The notes under the pieces are model-generated. The model was not told the DNA's origin and made no database searches. It worked only from the letters and a program-made list of their open reading frames with translations. From Neorhodopirellula lusitana (lineage in GTDB: Bacteria; Planctomycetota; Planctomycetia; Pirellulales; Pirellulaceae), in the NCBI RefSeq assembly GCF_900182915.1, contig NZ_FXUG01000015.1:1-64000 (forward strand): a stretch of DNA of 64,000 nucleotides. Direction: 5' to 3'. The translations under genes and the position numbers were made by a program. Below are positions 17,548 to 25,079 of this stretch, piece after piece (position 1 is the stretch's first letter; each line of letters starts with the position of its first letter).

Positions 17548-18897
17548 ATGGAATCCGAACGAGGTGTGTCCGCCGATATGAACGACTTTTCTGCATACCC
17601 CGGCAGCATCGCTGCTGCCCTGCGTGCTCGTTGGTTGGGGCAGGGCCTTGATGCCACATTGCTACCCGGTGATCCGACCTTGGTGGCTTTGTTGGACACC
17701 ATGTACCAGGCAAGTTTGTTGCGTGAAGAAGGCGTGCCGGTTCAGTGCCGTGTCATGTTTGCTGATCCTCAAACGGTGGCGGACGGATGCGACGACAGTG
17801 TGGGTACCCTGCATGTGCTTACCTTTGACCAGCCAACACCGCTGTCAGCGCATAACCTGCGAAAGCTCGCTGCGGCGGCCGGTTTCTATCGCGCGGTCCT
17901 GGGTGTCATGATGGATGACGATGGCCTGCTGGTTGTTTGGGGGATGCTTGTGACCGGCACCGATTGGGTGAATCGGACCCAAGAAACGGGTGACAAGGCG
18001 GGGGGACGTCAGAACGTTCGCTTGCCGCCCAACTTGCTGGTGCAGGTGTTGAGCCCAGGGCATCTGATCGCGGCATCCGGTTACACACGGGTGCTTGAAT
18101 CGAGTCGCGGCCAGTTGCACACCGATGGATTTGATCCTTTTCAGTCCCTTTGGTTGCAGCGTCGGTTTCGGTCGGTGCGTGAAACGCTGATGAGTGAACT
18201 CGATGAACACCGAAAGAACTCCGAGTCGATGCCGCCGGCCAGTTGCCGGGTTTGTGACCATTTCATTCGCGATGTCGCCCAGGCAACCGTCAAACGCACG
18301 TTGCGGCTGGTGCGAACGAGGCGGCATGGTGGGATTTTGGTTTACTTGCCTACCGGTGCAGGTAATCCTGGCAGTGATGAGTCGAGTCGACTCGACGAGT
18401 GGTTCCGCTTTCGCGTGCGATTCACTGCCGATGAATCAACCCTCCGATTCCGCCGTTTGATCGTGCGTTTGCTGCAGCGGGTAGCGGTCGTGGGCGACGC
18501 TCATGGAATGGATCTTGTGACGTGGGATGATTGTCAGCACATGCAGGACGCCGAAATCTCGCAGGTGACCGAGGCGCTGATCGAGTTCAGTCATTTATTG
18601 GCTGACTTGATGAGCGTGGATGGATCGCTGGTGCTCGATCACACTTTCCAGTTGATCGGATTCGGCGGCGAGATTTTGGGTAATAGCCACGCGCGAAAAA
18701 TCCACCAAGCACTCGACTTGGAAGTGGAGTCCTATGTTGTTGAGCCCGCCGACACATCGGGGACGCGGCATCGTTCGGCGTATCGATTGGTTAGCGGATG
18801 TCATGAAGCGCTGGCTGTGATCGTGTCCCAAGACGGTGACGTCCGATTCGTCGCCCAGCACGAGGGCAACCTGACCTACTGGCCCTACTTGCCCTAA
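17548..18897 (+). CDS. DisA_N / diadenylate-cyclase-like domain protein
   Basis: The 449-residue protein has no signal peptide or membrane span. Its last 130 residues resemble the DisA_N (DAC) fold that condenses two ATP into c-di-AMP: the DGA motif position reads DGS (residues 358-360), then LIGFGGEILG, and the second motif is GTRHRSA with RHR intact at 407-409, followed by ALAVIVSQDGDVRFV. The N-terminal 300 residues are unlike DisA or CdaA; I recall a DACNV-type grouping of such proteins but cannot confirm membership. The cysteine pair in SCRVCDHFIRD (about residue 232) could bind metal. The gene is solitary. If active it would be a stand-alone cytosolic c-di-AMP synthase; the DGA to DGS change leaves this open. 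An ATG at 17578 is an alternative start. Confidence 0.7.
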   Translation: MESERGVSADMNDFSAYPGSIAAALRARWLGQGLDATLLPGDPTLVALLDTMYQASLLREEGVPVQCRVMFADPQTVADGCDDSVGTLHVLTFDQPTPLSAHNLRKLAAAAGFYRAVLGVMMDDDGLLVVWGMLVTGTDWVNRTQETGDKAGGRQNVRLPPNLLVQVLSPGHLIAASGYTRVLESSRGQLHTDGFDPFQSLWLQRRFRSVRETLMSELDEHRKNSESMPPASCRVCDHFIRDVAQATVKRTLRLVRTRRHGGILVYLPTGAGNPGSDESSRLDEWFRFRVRFTADESTLRFRRLIVRLLQRVAVVGDAHGMDLVTWDDCQHMQDAEISQVTEALIEFSHLLADLMSVDGSLVLDHTFQLIGFGGEILGNSHARKIHQALDLEVESYVVEPADTSGTRHRSAYRLVSGCHEALAVIVSQDGDVRFVAQHEGNLTYWPYLP

Positions 18898-18979
18898 GTC
18901 ATCTTTCAGGAGCGGTAGCGGTTCCCGATCAAATTCTCGGTTGTTCGAGGCACCGCTGAAGGTTTAATAACATGGCGTT

Positions 18980-19112
18980 TAGAGCATTTTAAGAATGCCC
19001 TCAGCCGTAGCGAAAGTTGTCAAGGCTTTTGATCCCCACGCCGGCTTACAAAATTCTTGACGAGTTACGCTACGACAGAAATAGAAATGCTCTAAGAGAA
19101 CATTTCTATTTC
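18980..19112. repeat. nested inverted-repeat element (REP/MITE-like)
   Basis: Three nested pairings occur within 133 bp. The outer arms are TAGAGCATTTT (18980-18990) with its near complement at about 19084-19094. The inner arms are 19007-19026 and 19054-19073, about 75 percent complementary. A perfect 12-bp pair is GAAATAGAAATG (19078-19089) with 19101-19112. It lies between the convergent ends of the DisA_N-like and peroxidase genes. No coding content or transposase is present. Confidence 0.65.
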
Positions 19113-19240
19113 GCTGGCTTCATTCCCTTCGTGACCACCGGTGGACGGCATCGAGCCACCAAACAGCTGCGAGTTTACTGGGAACTCGCGGGTGTACTCG
19201 ATGCGAATGTCTTTGCCGGTCGTCTGCTTCAGCGAATTGG

Positions 19241-21850
19241 CTACGACCTTTGTCGGTTGCCAAACGTATCGTCGCGTCTGCTGAAGAATGGATCGACTAA
19301 ATCGGGACTCAGTGAGCTACCCTGAGAACGATCGTTTCGGCCGGATTGTTCGTTGTCCGAACCTGCACCAGATCGTTGTCCAGAGCCCACACGAGGACCA
19401 GTGTCCGATCTTTGTCCCGAGTCAGAACGCGGACCCGAATCGGAACCCGGACCTGAGCCTTTCGGTTTGTCGTCATGATCCATGGGTGTGTCGGTATCGT
19501 TGACGCTGATTGAAAAATTGATGTCTTCCAGGTGGACATCGCCGGTTGTGATTGCGACTTCTTCGACCGCGATTGTGGTGAAGACGTCATCGGTTTGCGA
19601 AACCAGTTGAATCTCGTATTCGCCCGTCCTTAGCCCATCTTGAACATCGAAGCTGTAATGACCCTCGGAATCGGTCGTCGTCTCAGCGACTATCTCTCCA
19701 TCGTTAACTAGCTGGATAATTTGATCCGCGACGCCTAGGGTGATTTCACCGTCGGTTGACCTGCTGTTGGCGGTCAAGGCCCTTCGATCGTCGGTTTCCG
19801 TCGTGACGGTGCCTGAAACCGACGAACTGAAGAAGAACACGTCGTCTTGAAGATCGGTGAGTTCCGAGTTTCGCTCAATGATGTCGGCCAGCGTGGTGCT
19901 TTCGATTTCAGCCAACGCGGATCCCGAGAACGTGTTCTCGTACCAAAATCGATCTGCGTCGCGAAGTCGTTCGAATTGGTCCGTGATGATTGTCTGGAAT
20001 GTTTCACCAACACTGGCGCCTTCGACATGATCTTCAACCAAGCCGCCCACCCACAGGTCGATGTCGTCAACGGAGCCGTAGAGTTGTTCCAGTTTTGCCT
20101 GGACGTCTGGATCGGCAGTGATGTCAGCAAAGCTTTCGACCGGATCCAGTCCGTAAGCAACTCGGGTTGTGTTGTAGTCTGACAGCCCGTGATCCCTGCC
20201 CCGCTGAATGTTCAAACTCACCAAGTCAAATCCGCCCGAACCGGGAGGTCCAAACAAGAAATTGCGGACGCTATCGACGACCTGAATGTCCAGTTCCGAA
20301 GAAGGATCAGCCGCCAAGTACTTGATGATCGAATCGATTCCGTTTTCCGACACCGCTTCTGGATTGGAGAACGCTTGGCTTAGCGGTATCTCTTCCGCGA
20401 TCTCGTTTCCTTCGTTGTCTAGGAATTCGACATCATCGCCTAGCAAGCTATGTCCAAATCGGAACGCGGCGGTGGAGAACTCGTTGGCGATCGTAGGATC
20501 CACTGTTGAGTCGTAACCTTCGTAGTCACTGAGCGTGTCTTCGCCGAGGACCGCGGGCAACCATTCGTTGTAGGTGATCGCTTGCAGTTCAGCGACCACG
20601 ATCGCCCGAGCCTGTTGGTAAATTTCTTCGTCCGACAGTGTCGCATCGGCGGCGGCGATTTCTTCCGCCAGTCGATTGTGCTCCCGAACAAACAACGTTT
20701 GAATGGCCGTCAGTTCAATGTTCTCGTTGGCACGAACGTCTCCGGCGGCAAACAACTCATCGTCGGGAACGATCCCCGCGTCATTGTCCATCGTCAGCGT
20801 TCCGTCCGGAAACGTTTCCGCGTTGTTGTAAGGTAGCAAGTCGCCTTCGCTTGTTTTCAGGAGTCCGCCCGAAAGTGTTCTTAGGGCCGTCGCGGTGGCG
20901 TCGTCCGATCCGTAAATCACCGAGCCATCAATCCAGGTCGTGATCGTATTGATTTGTTCGCGAGCGGAGTCAACTCCGGTTTCCGAATCGTAGGTCGATC
21001 GAGTTAAAGAGATAGTTTCGGTTCCCGTTCCGAACGGATCGAAATATTCGTCCCCAAGGGGAACCTCGATATCGAAGGATTCTTCGCCCGAAGGCGTGCG
21101 AGTGATGTCGTGGTCAATGAACTGGCCCCAAACATAGACAAATGCGGACAAGTCCCGATCACTAATGAGTTCTTCGTCAGTCGCAAGTACGTTACTGATC
21201 TCGCGTGCGCTGGGGCGATCCTCACCGGCCGGTTCCGAGATTCCATCTGCATAATCGCTATCGGCAACTCGGATCAGTTGGGTACCGGTCGTACCGAGTT
21301 CGGCGTTCTCGAGGTTGTTTCCTGAGCCGTCGATCGACCGGTATTCGGTTGGCAAGCCCTCAAGCGTTTCGGTGGGAATTTCGCTGGGTGAGTCAGTAGT
21401 GTCGTCAACTGGTAAATCAACGTCGTCATTGTCTCCGCTGTGCGGCGAACCAAATCGGCCTCCGTCGCGACTCAAGCGGTTGATCACCATCAGCACGTCA
21501 TGTGGACTGTCCAAGCCATCGTCATTGACGTCGGTGAGTTCTCCGGGGCCGCGTTGTTGTAAGCCCCCAGCATCAAACGCGTTGCTTTGGGATGTCCGGT
21601 TCATGCGATTGATGATCGTCAGTGCGTCGACCGCTGATACGACGCCATCCTCATTCACGTCTTCAGGCATCAGGTCATTGTGAAAGATATTGGCAGCCAA
21701 TAGTTGTCGTGCTTCCAGTGACTCTGGCTTCAAACGCCTCCGTGTGCTTTTTCGTCTTTGTCCTTTTTTCGTCGTGGATGCCTTCTTGTTGGATGGTTTG
21801 CGACTAGCGGGTTGACGTCCGTCAATCCAACGTCCGAAGAGATTGTCCAT
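19241..21850 (-). CDS. secreted animal-type haem peroxidase with dockerin-type repeats
   Basis: An 869-residue exported protein. The N-terminus is Lys/Arg-rich and carries the LEPR-XLL-type motif SLEARQLLAA (44-53). Two dockerin-like calcium repeats follow (DVNEDGVVSAVDAL at 64-77 and DVNDDGLDSPHDVL at 107-120). The peroxidase domain (about 170-680) has the distal histidine in WGQFIDHDIT (H247), a calcium loop in LTRSTYDSE, the catalytic arginine in DVRANENIEL (R373), the proximal histidine in FRFGHSLL (H467) and NIQRGRDHG. All key residues are present, so it should bind haem and use hydrogen peroxide. A Cna/SdrD-like beta domain (about 700-780) and a Ser/Gly/Arg/Gln-rich tail finish it. Related bacterial peroxidases are extracellular. 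Confidence 0.92.
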   Translation of the reverse strand: MDNLFGRWIDGRQPASRKPSNKKASTTKKGQRRKSTRRRLKPESLEARQLLAANIFHNDLMPEDVNEDGVVSAVDALTIINRMNRTSQSNAFDAGGLQQRGPGELTDVNDDGLDSPHDVLMVINRLSRDGGRFGSPHSGDNDDVDLPVDDTTDSPSEIPTETLEGLPTEYRSIDGSGNNLENAELGTTGTQLIRVADSDYADGISEPAGEDRPSAREISNVLATDEELISDRDLSAFVYVWGQFIDHDITRTPSGEESFDIEVPLGDEYFDPFGTGTETISLTRSTYDSETGVDSAREQINTITTWIDGSVIYGSDDATATALRTLSGGLLKTSEGDLLPYNNAETFPDGTLTMDNDAGIVPDDELFAAGDVRANENIELTAIQTLFVREHNRLAEEIAAADATLSDEEIYQQARAIVVAELQAITYNEWLPAVLGEDTLSDYEGYDSTVDPTIANEFSTAAFRFGHSLLGDDVEFLDNEGNEIAEEIPLSQAFSNPEAVSENGIDSIIKYLAADPSSELDIQVVDSVRNFLFGPPGSGGFDLVSLNIQRGRDHGLSDYNTTRVAYGLDPVESFADITADPDVQAKLEQLYGSVDDIDLWVGGLVEDHVEGASVGETFQTIITDQFERLRDADRFWYENTFSGSALAEIESTTLADIIERNSELTDLQDDVFFFSSSVSGTVTTETDDRRALTANSRSTDGEITLGVADQIIQLVNDGEIVAETTTDSEGHYSFDVQDGLRTGEYEIQLVSQTDDVFTTIAVEEVAITTGDVHLEDINFSISVNDTDTPMDHDDKPKGSGPGSDSGPRSDSGQRSDTGPRVGSGQRSGAGSDNEQSGRNDRSQGSSLSPDLVDPFFSRRDDTFGNRQRS

Positions 21851-22402
21851 GTGTGTACCTGCGGCAGAGAAGCGGGGAGAGGAGGAACGCCGATAGCGGA
21901 CCTGCTCAGCCGCGATTGGGGTTCCTTTCTCAAGGGCGACTTCCCGGTGGTTATGTCACATTCTGGAACACGAGAATCGCCAGTGAAGCGGGGGTAGCGA
22001 ACTGTGAACCTGCGAAAGCTGGCTTCAGGTGGCCATTCGCCATCGCGTGCGTGATGCCGTAAGTTCGCAGGTTGCATGGAAAGCTGCACGGGTGGCACGG
22101 GGAGCTGCAAGGGGGCTGCACGTGTGCTGCGTTTTTGTGGGAAGACTCTCTGACCGTGCGAACGCCTTGGCGACCATCTCGATCGCAATTTGGCCGATTA
22201 AGTCACTCGTCAACCGATGGCAGCGAAGCAACTTTTCGGGATGGGAATCCAAAGCGGATTGCTCAAGCATTGCGTCGAATGCGAGCGAGGTAACCCGGCT
22301 TTATCGTAAGAAAAGCACGTGGTGCGAATACGGCATTTGCGATAGCCGTTGCTTTGAGGATCTTACAACGAGTCGAACTTCGATAGGGAGTCGACTCGTT
22401 TG
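21851..22402. other. upstream region of the peroxidase gene
   Basis: A 552-bp gap with no gene I can support. A plus-strand open frame at 22029-22403 has no recognisable composition. The region should hold the peroxidase promoter on its left side and ends at the terminator of the lipoprotein gene. Confidence 0.45.
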
Positions 22403-22444
22403 AAAAACGGTCGTTGCGAAGGCGGTTGGTGCCTTCGCAACGAC
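22403..22444 (-). terminator. Rho-independent terminator of the DUF1559/lipoprotein unit
   Basis: A perfect 14-bp stem (22410-22423 with 22431-22444) with a 7-nt loop is followed, in the minus-strand direction, by CCGTTTTT (22409-22402). It begins 21 bp after the lipoprotein stop codon. Confidence 0.88.
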
Positions 22445-22464
22445 GGTGATTTTACAAAACCGCG

Positions 22465-22680
22465 TTAGTTCGACGCGGATTCTCTCATCTTCTTCGCCAT
22501 TTCCTGACCTCGGGACCGACTCGCCTTCTGGGCGTCGAGCATGCCTTGTCGGAGCTCTTCAGGAGTTTGACGATACTTCGCCATTTCGTCTTCGTTATAG
22601 ATACTCTTTGTGCCGCTGCCGTCGTCGCAACCGATCGCGCAAAGCAGGATGACTGCAAAGACAAATTTTAGATTCTTCAT
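22465..22680 (-). CDS. small lipoprotein next to DUF1559
   Basis: A 71-residue protein with a lipoprotein signal (MKNLKFVFAVILLCAIGC, lipobox AIGC) followed by a short, charged, probably helical tail containing YRQTPEELRQGM. A GAGAGGTAG ribosome site precedes the ATG. It begins 25 bp after the DUF1559 stop and is followed by a strong terminator, so it is the last gene of that unit. The function is unknown. The second DUF1559 gene in this window also has a small lipoprotein downstream, with a similar TPEE motif. Confidence 0.85.
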   Translation of the reverse strand: MKNLKFVFAVILLCAIGCDDGSGTKSIYNEDEMAKYRQTPEELRQGMLDAQKASRSRGQEMAKKMRESASN

Positions 22681-22705
22681 GCTACCTCTCCGATTCGATC
22701 AGTGA

Positions 22706-23947
22706 TTAGAAATTGGACATGTCAGGCGTTTCCTTGTTGGCACGCGTGCCCAAGGCACCCCAAAGGCCGTAAGGACTTTGACGTCCCCCGTTGTTTGCCG
22801 TGGGTGTGACGTTACCGGCGGAACTGTTACCCGCTTCAATCGAATCGGTAACAAACTTGACGGCACCGTCACCCATCAAGACGTGCACACCACCTTGGTG
22901 ACGGCTCGATGCGGTGTAGTTGCCACGAGCAGTCATGACGCCGCCCCAGTCACCCGCACCCGCGTCCATGCAAATTTCGGAGTTGGGCGGAAGGACGGTG
23001 TGGAAGCCACCATTGATGTCGAAGGAGCTGGACCATTGAGCACCGCGACGTAGTCGTGATGCGCCTGCCCAGTTGGTGAACGTGGCGAGCGATCCCCAGA
23101 ATTGAGGACGCTCAGCATCCAGGCCAGCTCGACATGACAGCGGATTGTGTTCCAGTGCCGATGCACCACTGATTTGGTGAACGGCGGCGCGAGTTCGCTT
23201 GTCGTTGTCGCCCAAGTCTGTCGTGATCTCGCCGTACATGACTGTGTTCGCAAGCCCGTCTAAGCAATCGCGGAAAGCGGTTTGTTTACGTGCGAAGAAC
23301 ATCCCACGATCGCCAGCTCGGCTGTTCACGATCCAACTTTGATCGGCCAATCGGTCGGTCGTGCTCCACCAAACGTACTCACCATTAGGTTGCCCATAGC
23401 TATCGCCCAAGCAGGCGGCGTAGTTGGTGCGTCCGTAAGCGGGAGCTCCGACACCGGGATCGCTAGGGCAACGATAGGTCAACACCTCTGTTACCCATGG
23501 CACGTACTGGTCGTTGCCATCAACGGTTGGTCCCATTGCTGGCCAAGGATCGGTGGTCGAACGGGTGGTGCCGTCCGAGTTCTGGATACTAGGGTTCGAG
23601 ATTTGTTCCCAGATCGCTTGCTGTTCAATGAACGGCAAGATGCCAACGAGCGGGCTGAGGTTGAAGATGTTGCTGTTCTGGGTGAACCCAGGTGGCCAGC
23701 TTTGTCCGTCGTTGGTGCCGGTTCGATAACCAGGCAGCTTGTTGTAGGTCGAGTGGTAGTTGTGAACTCCCAAGCCAATTTGCTTGAAGTTGTTACTGCA
23801 GCTCATCCGCCGAGCGGCCTCACGAGCAGCTTGCACGGCGGGCAATAGCAACCCTACCAGAACGCCGATAATCGCAATCACCACCAAAAGTTCAACAAGT
23901 GTGAATGCGAGCCGATTCCTAGACTCAACATGATTTCGAACCGTCAT
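22706..23947 (-). CDS. DUF1559 prepilin-like protein
   Basis: A 413-residue member of the DUF1559 (SBP_bac_10) family, hugely expanded in planctomycetes. It has a type IV prepilin N-terminus, [20 protein letters not shown], followed by the conserved [20 protein letters not shown], and the C-terminal H-X9-DG box region [21 protein letters not shown]. Residue -1 of the expected cleavage site is alanine (RLAFTLVE) instead of the usual glycine, which may affect prepilin peptidase processing. GGAGAAATTAA precedes the ATG as a good ribosome site. These proteins are thought to be exported pseudopilin-like surface proteins; the individual role is unknown. It forms a unit with the small lipoprotein. 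Confidence 0.95.
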   Translation of the reverse strand: MTVRNHVESRNRLAFTLVELLVVIAIIGVLVGLLLPAVQAAREAARRMSCSNNFKQIGLGVHNYHSTYNKLPGYRTGTNDGQSWPPGFTQNSNIFNLSPLVGILPFIEQQAIWEQISNPSIQNSDGTTRSTTDPWPAMGPTVDGNDQYVPWVTEVLTYRCPSDPGVGAPAYGRTNYAACLGDSYGQPNGEYVWWSTTDRLADQSWIVNSRAGDRGMFFARKQTAFRDCLDGLANTVMYGEITTDLGDNDKRTRAAVHQISGASALEHNPLSCRAGLDAERPQFWGSLATFTNWAGASRLRRGAQWSSSFDINGGFHTVLPPNSEICMDAGAGDWGGVMTARGNYTASSRHQGGVHVLMGDGAVKFVTDSIEAGNSSAGNVTPTANNGGRQSPYGLWGALGTRANKETPDMSNF

Positions 23948-24383
23948 TTAATTTCTCCGCGATTAAAAGTCCCCCCGAACGCGTATGAATGGGAGGCAGA
24001 ACAGAAGTCGGCGTAACTCTCTTCACGTGGTCAAACGTCCTGGTGAGCCCCCTTGTCAGTAATGAAGGGCGTGTGAAGAGACACTGGCGCGACGTATGCC
24101 ATAATGTTAGAGGCGTCTAGCGTCCAAGCAATTCGCTCGTTCGAGCGATAATTGCGATTTTCTGTCGCTTTCTTGGTGGACAGTTGTGCTCCATGTCATC
24201 GCGATCGACTGAAATAGCTCACTCTGCGCGTTATCGGATAGTCACGCCGGAGTTTTTTCGCCGGAGTAATGGCGCTGGAGTTGATAGCGTTGGGGGCGAA
24301 ACGTTTGAGGCGACCAGTTGTCCTGCTCGCCGGTCAGCAGGAATGCTTCTTGCGGTTTCCAGTGAATTGACCCGAGCAGCTAG
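23948..24383. other. intergenic region upstream of DUF1559 gene
   Basis: A 436-bp gap holding the DUF1559 promoter and the 3' flank of the response-regulator gene. A palindrome CGCTCG-TT-CGAGCG lies at 24134-24147. I see no gene; the plus-strand frame at 24184-24387 has no recognisable content. Confidence 0.45.
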
Positions 24384-24992
24384 CTAGATCTTCAAGATTC
24401 CTTTGGCGTAGCCGATCGAAACAGCACCAGCGCGGTCCTTGACGTTAAATTTTGCCAAGATCCCTTTGATGTAGGTTTTTACCGTGTGGATGCTAAGGCT
24501 CAAGTCGACCGCAATTTGTTTGTTGCTGTGACCGAGGGCGACTAAATGCAGCACTTCGATTTCACGCGGGGAAAGATGCTCATGCATCGCGTTGTTCGTT
24601 TCCAGAAGTGGGTGCTGAATCACCTCACCCGCGTGCACACGCTGAATCGTATCGACCAAGGTGACCGGTGGTGCTGCCTTGGTTACAAACGCGGCGGCGC
24701 CTTGCTTAAGAGATTGTGAGACTTCCTCTTCCAGTTCGGCTGTGCTTAGCATGATCACCCGAGCATCGGGTTGAATCTCTCGGATTCGGACCAGTGTTTC
24801 GATCCCATCCAGCACGGGCATACGCACGTCGAGAATCGTGATGTCGGGACGATGTTGTTCGAACAACGCGAGTGCTTGTTCACCGTCGTGGGCTTCCGCA
24901 ACCACCGAAAATTCTTGTTCGTTGGAAAGCATGGAAACGAGTCCAACGCGAAGCAGGGAATGGTCGTCGGCAATCAGGATTCGTATGGTCAT
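24384..24992 (-). CDS. NarL/LuxR-family response regulator
   Basis: A 202-residue response regulator. The receiver domain has the acidic pair in IADDH (residues 9-10), the phospho-acceptor D55 in TILDVRMP, the conserved threonine/serine region MLSTAE and the lysine in VTKAAPP. The C-terminal LuxR helix-turn-helix (LSPREIEVLHLVALGHSNKQIAVDL then TVKTYIKGILAKF) binds DNA. It starts 87 bp after the histidine kinase gene on the same strand, so the two form a pair. Targets are unknown; the divergent xylanase gene beyond the kinase is a candidate by position only. Confidence 0.95.
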   Translation of the reverse strand: MTIRILIADDHSLLRVGLVSMLSNEQEFSVVAEAHDGEQALALFEQHRPDITILDVRMPVLDGIETLVRIREIQPDARVIMLSTAELEEEVSQSLKQGAAAFVTKAAPPVTLVDTIQRVHAGEVIQHPLLETNNAMHEHLSPREIEVLHLVALGHSNKQIAVDLSLSIHTVKTYIKGILAKFNVKDRAGAVSIGYAKGILKI

Positions 24993-25079
24993 GTTGTTAT
25001 TGTGATCCTATTGGGCGGTCGATGAAACCAGACATCCATTCCAAAAATGTCTTTGCTGTTTTGGATCGACGCCCTCATT

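Noticed and set aside
19017-19325. 102-residue plus-strand frame
   Set aside because: It starts inside the inverted-repeat element and runs into the peroxidase 3' end; no protein-like composition.
22029-22403. 124-residue plus-strand frame upstream of the peroxidase gene
   Set aside because: Odd Cys/Trp/Arg composition, no ribosome site, and it ends inside the terminator hairpin.
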